Source: Phytoactinopolyspora halotolerans
GTDB taxonomy: Bacteria; Actinomycetota; Actinomycetes; Jiangellales; Jiangellaceae
NCBI RefSeq assembly: GCF_010550675.1
Contig: NZ_JAAGOA010000007.1
Coordinates: 124,001-188,000 of the forward strand
Length of the DNA stretch: 64,000 nt
Direction of reading: 5' to 3'
The translations under genes and the position numbers were made by a program. A model generated the notes under the pieces. It was not told the origin of the DNA, searched no databases, and saw only the letters and a list, made by a program, of their open reading frames with translations. Shown here piece after piece: positions 1 through 7,704 of this stretch; within the stretch, counting starts at the first letter, position 1; every line of letters begins with the position of its first letter.

Positions 1-1231
1 TCATCGCAGAGGCGATGCCGGCGTCGCGTGGTTCCACACCGTGGGTCGACAGGCTCATGGCCGGCATGAAGGTGGTGCCCAGGCCGAGGCCGAGAAGGAT
101 CTCCGCAGGCAGGATCAGGCCGACGTACGAGCTGTCGATACCTAGCTGGGTCAGGATCAACATGCCCACCGCAGCCACCAGAAGGCCCGGCCCCATCAGG
201 TATCGCGGCTGAATCCGGACCATGAGCCGGGCGCCGATCTGAGTGGACCCGATCACCATGCCGGCCACCATCGGAAGGAACGCCACACCGGTCCTGATCG
301 GGCTGTAGCCCTTCACCAGCTGCATGTAGTAGGTCAGGAACAGGAACAGCCCGAACATGGCGATGATGGCCAGTCCCAGCGCCAGGTACGAGCCTCCGCG
401 GTTACGGTCGAGCACCACTCGCAGGGGCAGCAGCGGCGCGGCTGTCCGCCGCTCGACCGCGATGAAGGCAGCGAGCAGAACGGCGGTCACCACGAACATC
501 GAGAGTGTGACACCGTCACCCCAGCCTTCGGACTCCGCCCGGGTGAAGCCGTATACCAGCGCGACGAGCCCGAGCGTGCCGAGCAGCGTCCCCGGAATAT
601 CGAGCGGCGAGCGGTTACGGGTGCCCTTGGGCTCGACGACGAAGGCCGTGGCTCCCACGAACGCGACGGCCGCGATCGGGATGTTGACGAAGAACACCCA
701 GCGCCAGTCCATGTACTCGGTCAGCAGGCCGCCGAGGACCAGGCCGACACCGGCGCCGCCACCGGCGATGGCGCCGAAGATACCGAACGCCTTGGCGCGT
801 TCCTTGCCGTCGATGAACATCACCGTCAGCAGCGACAGCGCGGCCGGCGCGAGGAGTGCGCCGAAGACGCCCTGGAGCGCGCGGGAGGCGAACATCATGC
901 CTTCGTTCACAGCGGCGCCACCGATCGCGGACGCACCTGCGAAGCCGATGAGGCCCGTGAGGAAGGTGTTCTTCCGGCCCCACATGTCGGCTATACGACC
1001 ACCCAGGAGCAGGAGGCTACCGAAGGCGAGCGCGTACGCAGTGATGACCCATTGCCGGTTGCCATCGGAGATCCCGAGGTCTGCCTGGGCCGACGGGAGA
1101 GCGATATTCACGATGGTCGCGTCGAGCACGACCATGAGCTGGGCGATGGAGATGATCGCCAACGCCCGCCAACGCCGTGGATCGGGTTGCTGAGCAACCT
1201 GATCCTGCGCAGGCTGGGATGTTTCGGACAT
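1..1231 (-). CDS. MFS drug-efflux transporter, DHA2/EmrB-QacA type (partial, C-terminus outside window)
   Basis: Proton-coupled multidrug efflux pump of the inner membrane. The visible 410 codons begin MSETSQPAQDQ. The first membrane segment carries the family signature LMVVLDATIVNIALPS, followed by QWVITAYAL and GGRIADM. Near the window edge the reading frame still reads GVEPRDAGIASAM, a conserved late loop of EmrB/QacA proteins, so roughly 70-100 residues are missing. The ATG at 1231 is the first in frame before the signature. The gene lies 123 bp downstream of, and in the same direction as, a tetR gene that probably represses both. The family is clear; the substrate cannot be read from sequence. 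Confidence 0.9.
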   Translation of the reverse strand, partial: MSETSQPAQDQVAQQPDPRRWRALAIISIAQLMVVLDATIVNIALPSAQADLGISDGNRQWVITAYALAFGSLLLLGGRIADMWGRKNTFLTGLIGFAGASAIGGAAVNEGMMFASRALQGVFGALLAPAALSLLTVMFIDGKERAKAFGIFGAIAGGGAGVGLVLGGLLTEYMDWRWVFFVNIPIAAVAFVGATAFVVEPKGTRNRSPLDIPGTLLGTLGLVALVYGFTRAESEGWGDGVTLSMFVVTAVLLAAFIAVERRTAAPLLPLRVVLDRNRGGSYLALGLAIIAMFGLFLFLTYYMQLVKGYSPIRTGVAFLPMVAGMVIGSTQIGARLMVRIQPRYLMGPGLLVAAVGMLILTQLGIDSSYVGLILPAEILLGLGLGTTFMPAMSLSTHGVEPRDAGIASAM

Positions 1232-1354
1232 GCGTGATCACCAATCTGCTTGAGAAGTGAGAGATGAGGACAGAACCGCCCCGCGGGACGCGCCGCGCGA
1301 ACGCCTCCCGTGAGGGTGAACTACGGATGATGAGGGGTGCGGTGGTGTTCTAAA

Positions 1355-2002
1355 TCAGGTGTTGCGCCGCTCCAGGTCTTCCATGGTGACGGGAACCCCG
1401 GGCAGCACTGACCGGGCGGGATTGTGCAGGCCGTCCACGAATAGCTGCAGGTGGCGACGGGCGTATCGCTCAACGAAATCGCAGCCGGTCCCGGCCAGTG
1501 GCCTGCTCAGCTGAGCGATCGCCACCATCAGATCACCGAGGGCGACGTCGGGTCGCAGCTGGCCGGACCGTCGCGCCCGTTCCATCAGTGCGTTGATGGC
1601 GTCTTCCACGCGACGACGGATCGCCACGAAGTCGGGGGCGCTCTTGTCGAAGTCTTCCATGATCATCGAACACAGTGCGCTGGGCCCTTCCTCAGCCGCG
1701 TCGTAGATGAACGCCCGCAACGCCTCGAACGGATCGCCGTCGGCATCCAGGGCGACCTCCGCCCGCTCGGCGACCCGCGTCATCGTGTGCAGGACAACCT
1801 GCCGCAGGAGCTCCGCTCGGTTGTCGAAGTGGCGGTAGACCGTCGCGTTCCCGACGCCGGCGCGATGCGCGATGGTGTCGAGCGGCACGTCCGGGCCGAA
1901 CTCGCCGATCACCTCGCGCGCCGCCTCGACGATCCGCTCCCGATTGCGAGAGGCATCTGCCCGCATGCCCGCCTTGCGTGGCGCGGTCATCGTCCCGGTC
2001 AC
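1355..2002 (-). CDS. TetR-family transcriptional regulator
   Basis: DNA-binding repressor of about 215 aa. An N-terminal TetR domain covers roughly residues 15-65 (RIVEAAREVIGEFG, then the helix-turn-helix TIAHRAGVGNATVYRHF), followed by a variable ligand-binding domain. I chose the GTG at 2002 because AAGGGAG sits 5-6 nt upstream. The longer frame to 2062 would run through an operator-like palindrome. The gene is followed on the same strand by the MFS efflux gene, so it is probably autoregulated and controls efflux. The inducer is unknown. Confidence 0.88.
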   Translation of the reverse strand: MTGTMTAPRKAGMRADASRNRERIVEAAREVIGEFGPDVPLDTIAHRAGVGNATVYRHFDNRAELLRQVVLHTMTRVAERAEVALDADGDPFEALRAFIYDAAEEGPSALCSMIMEDFDKSAPDFVAIRRRVEDAINALMERARRSGQLRPDVALGDLMVAIAQLSRPLAGTGCDFVERYARRHLQLFVDGLHNPARSVLPGVPVTMEDLERRNT

Positions 2003-2030
2003 GGCGTCTCCCTTCGGTGGATGTGCGAAC

Positions 2031-2047
2031 CGGGGACTTACTCCCCG
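2031..2047. promoter_or_regulatory. TetR operator candidate, proximal copy
   Basis: Inverted repeat CGGGGA-N5-TCCCCG lies 28 bp upstream of the tetR GTG. A second copy with the same arms lies 41 bp further upstream, centre to centre, which is about four helical turns. The spacing and position fit an autoregulated TetR operator. Which regulator binds is inferred. Confidence 0.6.
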
Positions 2048-2071
2048 CTTCGATCGCGACATTGAGCTAAA

Positions 2072-2088
2072 CGGGGAGAGACTCCCCG
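2072..2088. promoter_or_regulatory. TetR operator candidate, distal copy
   Basis: CGGGGAG-AGA-CTCCCCG is a 7-bp-arm inverted repeat sharing its core with the copy at 2031-2047. It lies between the tetR gene and the divergent amine oxidase gene, so it could affect both. Confidence 0.6.
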
Positions 2089-2105
2089 CTATTTCACCGT
2101 GACGG

Positions 2106-2121
2106 TGTGACGTGAGTCACA
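2106..2121. promoter_or_regulatory. CRP-type binding site
   Basis: TGTGACGTGAGTCACA is an exact TGTGA-N6-TCACA palindrome, the consensus for cAMP receptor protein homologues, including the actinobacterial ones. It lies in the intergenic region between divergent tetR (start 2002) and the amine oxidase (start 2332). It could therefore act on either, most plausibly on the amine oxidase-RidA operon. Binding is inferred from the motif only. Confidence 0.55.
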
Positions 2122-2331
2122 TCTACGACGAGTGTCATGCGCGAGCGCCCCAGACGCTACTGATATCTCGTTACCCACCGCTTACGCCAACGAAATTATT
2201 CGGGCAATCCGGATAGATGAGGATCGGCCTACCGAATTCCGCACGTCAGGCGAAACCGCCGGATGACGAGTGTCGCCGACGTCACGTCGTCGCCCCGGCG
2301 CGCCAGCACGTGCATACCTACGGGAGGCCGA

Positions 2332-3981
2332 GTGAGCACAGCCCCGGGAACATCCTCGCCAGTACGGTCCACACCGGGAACGCCGGATGGATTGAGCCGG
2401 CGGACCTTCCTGACCCGCGTCGGGATCGCCGGTGGTGCCAGCGCCCTGTACGGATCGATGGCCGCGCTGGGCCTGGTCGCCACGCCCGCGAACGCTCAGC
2501 CGGTGGACTTCCGTCCACCCCGCCAGGGCGACCTCTCGCCGAGCGCGCGTAAGCGCACCAAGGTCGTCATCCTCGGCGCCGGTATCGCGGGATTGACCGC
2601 TGCGTACGAACTGCAGAAGGCCGGTTACGAGTGCCACATCCTCGAGGCGCGCGACCGTCCCGGCGGCCGCGCCCGCACCATCCGGGGCGGCGACTCGCTG
2701 ACCGACACCGACGGCGTCACTCAAACCGCCGAGTTCGCCGACGGCCACTACTTCAACGCCGGCCCGGCCCGGATCCCGAACCACCATGTCACCCTGGACT
2801 ACTGCCGGGAGCTGGGCGTCGAGATCCAGGCCCTGGTCAACGCCAACGCGGAGAGCTTCTTCTACCACGAGAACACCGGCTCCACGGACTACGGGCCGCT
2901 TGCCGGCACCCCGGTGACACATCGCCAGGCCAAGGCGGACTACTACGGCTACATCTCCGAACTGCTCCTGCAAGCTCTGGATCAGGGCGCTCTCGACGAC
3001 ACGCTCAGCGCCGACGACGCCGAACGGCTCGCGTCCTTCGCCCAGAGCTTCGGCGGGCTGCAGGGCGGCAGGTACGTCGGCAACGACCGGCGCGGTTACA
3101 CCGAGAGCCCGGGTGCGGGGCACAACGCCGGCGTGGTGGACGGGCCGCCACCGGATCTCTCCACCGTCCTGCAGAGCCAGATGGGAAACCGCTTCTCCTT
3201 CGAGTTCGGGTTCAGCCAGGCGATGATGATGTGGCAGCCCGTGGGCGGCATGGACCGCATCTCGTTCGCGTTCGCCGACGCCGTCGGCAAACAGAACATC
3301 ACCTACAACGCGCCGGTCACCGAGATCCGCGACACCGCCGACGGCGTCACCGTCGCCTACACCACCGGACGTCCGGGCCGCACCAGGGTCATCCAGGCCG
3401 ACCACTGCATCTGCACGATCCCGCCGATGGTGCTGCGGGGCATCCCGTCGAACCTGTCCACCGAGACGAAGGCCGCTCTCGAGGTACCGGTCGGCGTCAA
3501 CACCGGAAAGATCGGCCTGCAGTACAAGCGCCGGTTCTGGGAGGAAGACTCGAACATCTTCGGCGGCATCACCGCCACCAACATGGACATCTCCGGGATC
3601 TGGTACCCCTCCTACGGCTACCTCGGTGAGCGGGGCGTCGTCGTCGGCTATTACTCGGGCGCCTACACGGATCTCACCGTCGCCGAGCGCGAGGAGCGCG
3701 CCGTCGCCCAGGGCGTGAAGATTCACGGCCCGGCCTATCGAGATGAGCTGGAGACCTCCTTCTCGGTCGCCTGGCCCAAGGTTCCGGAAGCGCTCGGCGG
3801 CTGGGTCAGCTGGCCCGGCGGCCGCGGCGACGCCTACGACCACCTGCTGAAGCCGGACGGGAACGTCTACTTCGCCGGTGACCACCTCAGCCACTACATC
3901 GCCTGGCAGGCCGGAGCGATCGAGTCCGCCCGGATGACTGTCATGAACCTGCACGAACGCCTCGCCGCCACCGCCGAATGA
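2332..3981 (+). CDS. Tat-exported flavin amine oxidase (L-amino acid oxidase / monoamine oxidase family)
   Basis: FAD-dependent oxidase of about 549 aa that would oxidise an amine or amino acid to an imine, with release of H2O2. The N-terminus has a twin-arginine signal (SRRTFL at residues 22-27, then a hydrophobic stretch ending ANAQP). The FAD-binding Rossmann motif VVILGAGIAGLTAAYEL follows near residue 78, with EARDRPGGRA after it, and a C-terminal FAD segment GDHLSHYIAWQAGAIESA. The GTG at 2332 is chosen because GGGAGG lies just upstream; an ATG at 2263 has no ribosome site. The gene is followed after 16 bp by a RidA-like gene, which fits imine clean-up. A CRP-type site lies upstream. 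The exact substrate is unknown. Confidence 0.88.
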   Translation: MSTAPGTSSPVRSTPGTPDGLSRRTFLTRVGIAGGASALYGSMAALGLVATPANAQPVDFRPPRQGDLSPSARKRTKVVILGAGIAGLTAAYELQKAGYECHILEARDRPGGRARTIRGGDSLTDTDGVTQTAEFADGHYFNAGPARIPNHHVTLDYCRELGVEIQALVNANAESFFYHENTGSTDYGPLAGTPVTHRQAKADYYGYISELLLQALDQGALDDTLSADDAERLASFAQSFGGLQGGRYVGNDRRGYTESPGAGHNAGVVDGPPPDLSTVLQSQMGNRFSFEFGFSQAMMMWQPVGGMDRISFAFADAVGKQNITYNAPVTEIRDTADGVTVAYTTGRPGRTRVIQADHCICTIPPMVLRGIPSNLSTETKAALEVPVGVNTGKIGLQYKRRFWEEDSNIFGGITATNMDISGIWYPSYGYLGERGVVVGYYSGAYTDLTVAEREERAVAQGVKIHGPAYRDELETSFSVAWPKVPEALGGWVSWPGGRGDAYDHLLKPDGNVYFAGDHLSHYIAWQAGAIESARMTVMNLHERLAATAE

Positions 3982-3997
3982 AAGGATGCCGACCCAC

Positions 3998-4669
3998 ATG
4001 CGCACCTACCTGAAATCCGGCCGCGCCCGGCTGCTCGTCGTCGCGCTGCTCTCCAGCCTGGTCACGCTCGGCATCGCCGGCGCCGTCTCGGCCGACCTGC
4101 GGTTCAAGCCGGTCAACCCCACCGAGGTCCGGTTCAACCTGCCCGAGCCGGAGGCGGCGCCCGACCCGTTCCTTGCCGGCGGCGTCTCCATCGGCAGCGG
4201 CGTACCGATCTACTTCTCCAGCGGCGTCGGGCCCGGTGGCCTCAATACCGACGCACCGGCCGGAACACCAGAACGGTATATCGACCCGGAGCAGTATCCC
4301 GGCGGCGAACTGCCCGACGGTGTGACCCTCACCGAAGCCCAAGGTATGAACGCCATGGCCCGGATCTCCGACAACCTCGCCTCGCAGGGGTTGACCCTCG
4401 CCGACGTCACCAGCATGCGGATCTACCTGCAGGCGCCGCCCGGCGCGGACCGGGCCGACTACAACGGCTGGAACCGCGCCTATCGCAAGTGGATGGCCAA
4501 CGTGGACCGGGTCACCGGCGAGGTGATCGAGGCGTATGAGCCGGTCGAGTTCGCCAACGAGGTCCGGCCGTCCCGGACCAACCTGGAGGTGGCGACGTTG
4601 CCGGTGTCCGGCTGGCTGGTGGAGATCGAGGTGGTCGCCACCTATCCGCAGGGCCGGAGCAAGCGCTAG
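3998..4669 (+). CDS. Exported RidA/YjgF/UK114-family protein (putative imine deaminase)
   Basis: Protein of about 223 aa with an N-terminal hydrophobic segment (ARLLVVALLSSLVTLGIAGAVSA) acting as signal peptide or anchor. The rest has the RidA layout: IYFSSGVGP near the start, ARISDNLASQGLTLADVTSMRIYL in the middle, and RPSRTNLEVATLPVSGWLVEIEVVA at the end, where the conserved Arg of RidA proteins binds the substrate carboxylate. RidA proteins hydrolyse reactive imines and enamines, the products of amine oxidases like the upstream gene. The ATG at 3998 follows AAAGGA by 11 nt; the ATG at 3986 overlaps that site. Most RidA proteins are cytoplasmic, so the export signal is unusual. Confidence 0.78.
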   Translation: MRTYLKSGRARLLVVALLSSLVTLGIAGAVSADLRFKPVNPTEVRFNLPEPEAAPDPFLAGGVSIGSGVPIYFSSGVGPGGLNTDAPAGTPERYIDPEQYPGGELPDGVTLTEAQGMNAMARISDNLASQGLTLADVTSMRIYLQAPPGADRADYNGWNRAYRKWMANVDRVTGEVIEAYEPVEFANEVRPSRTNLEVATLPVSGWLVEIEVVATYPQGRSKR

Positions 4670-4688
4670 TACAACGGGATCACCGGGT

Positions 4689-4736
4689 ACTGGCACACCG
4701 GGATCGCCGCGCACTGGCACACCGGGATCGCCGGGA
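4689..4736. repeat. 24-bp tandem repeat, two copies
   Basis: Two adjacent 24-bp units beginning ACTGGCACACCGGGATCGCC, with a degenerate half copy on each side, fill the short gap between the convergent RidA-like and amidase genes. I see no hairpin with a T tract here. Confidence 0.6.
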
Positions 4737-4757
4737 ACTGGGCCGGCATCCGTCCGC

Positions 4758-6194
4758 TCACCACAGCGGCGGACGACGGTGCCGCCACGGGCGGGCGTGC
4801 TCCAGCTGGGCGGCCAGCGCCAGCAGCGTCTCCTCGCCGCTGTGCCGGCCGCCCAGCATCACCCCGATCGGCAACGTCACGCCGTCGACGTCGGCCCAGT
4901 GCAACGGAAGGTTGATGGCGGGCCACCCGGTGAGGTTCCAGGCGCTCGTCCACGGGGTGTAGGCCGCCTGAGCGGCGAAATCCGCGGCCGGATCGTCGTC
5001 GTCGCGCAGCTCACCGATCGCCGCCGGCGGCCGGGCCAGCGTCGGCGTGACGATCACGTCGTACGGCGCCCAGGTGGCGGCCGCCTCGCGGGTGGTCACC
5101 TGTACCGCGGCCTCCGCGCGGGCATACTCCAGGCCGGTCACCGACCGCCCCCGGTCCCTCAGCCAGCGAGTCAGCGGTACCAGGCGGTCCTCCACCTCGT
5201 CGGCGACGGGCGCGCTGAGCGCCATCACCGCCCACAACGCCTCGAAGGACGACCAGCGCTCCGCCTCGAACGGCACCGGCGCCTCCTCGACATCATGGCC
5301 CAGCTCGATGAGCAGCGCAGACGTCTGCCGGACCGCCTCGACCGCGACCGGATCGACCGGCGCGTCGTCGACGATGATCGGACGGGTCAGCACGCCGATC
5401 CGCAGCCGGCCCGGTGGCCGGTCACACGCCGAGAGGAAGGTGTCCTCCGGCCCGGGCAGGGTGTAGAGGTCGCCGGGCCACGGCCGGGCGAGCAGATCCA
5501 GCGCGGCGGCGGTGTCCCGGACGTCCCGGGTGAGCACCCCGTTGATGGCCAGCCCGGCGCCGTCGATGCCGTACGGTCCCGGACTGATCCGTCCCCGCGT
5601 CGGCTTGAGTCCCACCAGTCCGCAGGCGCTGGCCGGGATGCGGATCGAACCGCCGCCGTCGCTGGCGTGGGCCAGCGGAACCATTCCGGACGCGACGGCG
5701 GCCGCTGCTCCGCCGCTGGACCCGCCGGCGGAGCGCCGCGGATCCCACGGTGTGCGGGCCGGTGGTGCGACGTCCGGTTCGGTGTAGGCCGGCAGTCCGA
5801 ACTCGGGGGTGTTGGTCTTGCCGACCATCATGGTTCCGGCGTTGCGCAGCAGGGTGACGACGCCGTCGTCGAGCGGGGCGACGACCTCGTCGAACGCCGC
5901 GCTGCCCGCTCGCATCGGGACACCCGCGACGCTGTTGAGGTCCTTGATCGGGCAGGGCACGCCGAGCAGCGGCGGAAGATCGCCGCCGGCGCCGCGTCGC
6001 TCCGCCAGCGTCCGTTCCGCCGCCGCGGCCTGCTCCCGCGCCAGCTCCGGGGTCACCGTGACGAAGGCGCCGACCCGCGCGTCCAGCCGCTCGATGCGCT
6101 TCAGCGTGTGCTCGACGACGTCGGACGGCGATGTCTCACCACTGTGTACCGCCGCGGCCAGCTCGAGCGCGGTCAGCTCGTGAATCTCGGTCAC
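4758..6194 (-). CDS. Amidase (amidase-signature family)
   Basis: Hydrolase of about 478 aa in the amidase-signature family, which cleaves carboxylic amide bonds with a Ser-cisSer-Lys triad. The triad is visible: Lys in [10 protein letters not shown] (about residue 85), cis-Ser in [16 protein letters not shown], and the nucleophilic Ser in [11 protein letters not shown]. Length is normal for the family. It starts with GTG at 6194; TAGGGT at 6203-6208 on the minus strand lies 8 nt upstream, suggesting a leaderless transcript. It is divergent from the aromatic-pathway gene and not obviously linked to it. GatA is unlikely because no gatB or gatC is nearby. The substrate is unknown. Confidence 0.87.
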   Translation of the reverse strand: MTEIHELTALELAAAVHSGETSPSDVVEHTLKRIERLDARVGAFVTVTPELAREQAAAAERTLAERRGAGGDLPPLLGVPCPIKDLNSVAGVPMRAGSAAFDEVVAPLDDGVVTLLRNAGTMMVGKTNTPEFGLPAYTEPDVAPPARTPWDPRRSAGGSSGGAAAAVASGMVPLAHASDGGGSIRIPASACGLVGLKPTRGRISPGPYGIDGAGLAINGVLTRDVRDTAAALDLLARPWPGDLYTLPGPEDTFLSACDRPPGRLRIGVLTRPIIVDDAPVDPVAVEAVRQTSALLIELGHDVEEAPVPFEAERWSSFEALWAVMALSAPVADEVEDRLVPLTRWLRDRGRSVTGLEYARAEAAVQVTTREAAATWAPYDVIVTPTLARPPAAIGELRDDDDPAADFAAQAAYTPWTSAWNLTGWPAINLPLHWADVDGVTLPIGVMLGGRHSGEETLLALAAQLEHARPWRHRRPPLW

Positions 6195-6295
6195 GTCTTC
6201 CGACCCTACGACGCTTCGCCACCCGGCTCAGCTCGTTCCGGCCGTTCCGCGTTCGTTGTGTCCGGCATGCCCCAGCGCTCCCAGCCGGCCGCGTG

Positions 6296-6321
6296 TTGCC
6301 GGCTGCTCGGGGTGCTACACT
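6296..6321 (+). promoter_or_regulatory. Promoter of the aromatic leader transcript
   Basis: A -10 box TACACT at 6316-6321 lies 7 nt before the leader-peptide GTG. A -35-like TTGCC lies at about 6296-6300. The spacing puts the transcript start at or next to the GTG, so the leader peptide would be translated without a ribosome site. Confidence 0.5.
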
Positions 6322-6328
6322 CCACGGC

Positions 6329-6397
6329 GTGGTGAGAGTTCGTTGGTATCGGCGCTTTACGCCGGCTCCGGGTGGAGCCGGTGGCGGCGCAGGCTGA
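6329..6397 (+). CDS. Aromatic amino acid leader peptide (Trp-Tyr-Arg-Arg-Phe)
   Basis: Tiny open frame of 22 codons starting GTG GTG and ending TGA: MVRVRWYRRFTPAPG followed by a Gly/Ala-rich tail. The run W-Y-R-R-F puts all three aromatic amino acids within five codons, which is improbable by chance in so short a frame. An intrinsic terminator follows at 6422-6447, then the gene for DAHP synthase, the first enzyme of aromatic synthesis. This is the classic layout of ribosome-mediated attenuation. The peptide itself needs no function. Confidence 0.75.
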   Translation: MVRVRWYRRFTPAPGGAGGGAG

Positions 6398-6417
6398 CCA
6401 ACCACTCACCCGGAGCC
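6331..6417 (+). promoter_or_regulatory. Alternative RNA pairings of the aromatic attenuator
   Basis: Two competing helices can be drawn. One pairs GGTGAG (6331-6336) with CTCACC (6405-6410) and GTTGGT (6342-6347) with ACCAAC (6397-6402), burying the Trp codon. The other is an 11-bp perfect helix, GGCTCCGGGTG (6364-6374) with CACCCGGAGCC (6407-6417). They share bases 6407-6410, so only one can form at a time, and ribosome position on the leader would decide which. How this is relayed to the terminator at 6422 is not clear by eye. Confidence 0.55.
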
Positions 6418-6421
6418 AGAA

Positions 6422-6447
6422 GGCAGAGACCTCGCGTCTCTGCCTTT
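6422..6447 (+). terminator. Intrinsic terminator of the attenuator
   Basis: Perfect 9-bp hairpin GGCAGAGAC-CTCGC-GTCTCTGCC followed directly by TTTCGT. It lies 25 nt after the leader stop codon and 80 nt before the DAHP synthase start, so it can switch off expression of the gene. Confidence 0.75.
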
Positions 6448-6527
6448 CGTCATTTCAGGCGGACGGCCTGGGTGAGCTTCGCGGACGTTCCGTCTGATCC
6501 CATCAGAGAAGGAACGGAACCCGCGAC

Positions 6528-7649
6528 ATGTCCCAGCCAACGCAGCAGTCCTCCGCCGAGTCACGCGACGACGCCGCACACTCCCACGGTGCCGGCAGCA
6601 CCGGCGACCTGCGCGTCACCGGCTTCCAGCCGCTCACGCCGCCGCGCGACCTGCTGACCGAGCTGCCGCTCGACGACACCCACGCCGAATTGGTCCGCCG
6701 TACCCGCGCCGAGGTCCGCGACATCGTCACCGGCGCGGACGACCGGCTGCTCGTCGTGGTCGGCCCGTGCTCCGTGCACGACCGCGACGCCGCGCTCGAC
6801 TACGCCCGCCTGCTCGCGCCGGTAGCCGACCGGCTCGGCAGCGATCTGCGGATCGTCATGCGGGTGTACTTCGAGAAGCCGCGAACGACGGTGGGCTGGA
6901 AGGGCCTGATCAACGACCCCGGCCTGGACGGCTCCTACGACGTCCAGCGCGGCCTGCGGATCGCCCGCGAGCTGCTGTTCGACGTGCTCGGCACCGGCCT
7001 GCCGGTGGGCTGCGAATTCCTGGAGCCGATCAGCCCGCAGTACATCGCCGACACGGTCTCCTGGGGCGCGATCGGCGCCCGCACGCCGGAGAGCCAGGTC
7101 CATCGCCAGCTGGCGTCCGGCCTGTCGATGCCGGTCGGGTTCAAGAACGCCACCAGCGGCGACGTCCAGGCCGCCATCGACGGGTGCGTCGCCGCCGCGC
7201 ATTCGCACGTCTTCTTCGGCGTCGACCACGACGGGCGGGCCGCCGCCGTCTCCACCGTCGGCAACCCGGACTGTCACGTCATCCTCCGGGGCGGGCAGAC
7301 CGGCCCCAACTACGGGCCGGACGACGTCCGCGACGCGCTCTCCCTGCTGCAGAAGGCGGAGCTGCCGGAACGGTTGGTGATCGACGCCAGCCACGGCAAC
7401 AGCGGCAAGGACCATGTCCGGCAGGCAGCCGTCACCCGGGAGATCGCCGGCCAGATCGCCGCCGGTGAGAACGGCATCGCCGGCGTCATGCTGGAGAGCT
7501 TCCTGGTGGAGGGCAGGCAGGACATCGGCGGCGAGCTGACCTACGGTCAGAGCGTCACCGACGCCTGCATGAGCTGGCAGACCACCGAGGAGCTGCTCGA
7601 CGTGCTGGCCGCCGCGGTCCGGTCCCGACGCGCGACCCGAGTCTCCTGA
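6528..7649 (+). CDS. aroG: 3-deoxy-7-phosphoheptulonate synthase (DAHP synthase), class I
   Basis: Condenses phosphoenolpyruvate and erythrose-4-phosphate, the first committed step of the shikimate pathway; cytoplasmic. The 373-aa product has the class I (E. coli AroF/G/H-like) landmarks: VVVGPCSVHD with the metal-binding Cys, RVYFEKPRTTVGWKGLINDP, GARTPESQVHRQLASGLSMP, DASHGNSGKDH with the metal His, GVMLESFL with the metal Glu and SVTDACM with the metal Asp. It is slightly longer than the E. coli enzymes because of an N-terminal extension of about 25 residues rich in Ser, His and Gly. AGAAGGA lies upstream of the ATG. Expression is probably controlled by the leader-peptide attenuator upstream. 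Class II enzymes are more usual in actinomycetes. Confidence 0.95.
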   Translation: MSQPTQQSSAESRDDAAHSHGAGSTGDLRVTGFQPLTPPRDLLTELPLDDTHAELVRRTRAEVRDIVTGADDRLLVVVGPCSVHDRDAALDYARLLAPVADRLGSDLRIVMRVYFEKPRTTVGWKGLINDPGLDGSYDVQRGLRIARELLFDVLGTGLPVGCEFLEPISPQYIADTVSWGAIGARTPESQVHRQLASGLSMPVGFKNATSGDVQAAIDGCVAAAHSHVFFGVDHDGRAAAVSTVGNPDCHVILRGGQTGPNYGPDDVRDALSLLQKAELPERLVIDASHGNSGKDHVRQAAVTREIAGQIAAGENGIAGVMLESFLVEGRQDIGGELTYGQSVTDACMSWQTTEELLDVLAAAVRSRRATRVS

Positions 7650-7704
7650 CATCGTCGATGCCATGACCTGGACAAGGTCGATAGACCGGGTACGTTCGAC
7701 CACG

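Noticed and set aside
2182-4005. 607-aa minus-strand frame opposite the amine oxidase
   Set aside because: Product has no recognisable domains and is the third-position-GC shadow of a gene with Tat signal and FAD motifs.
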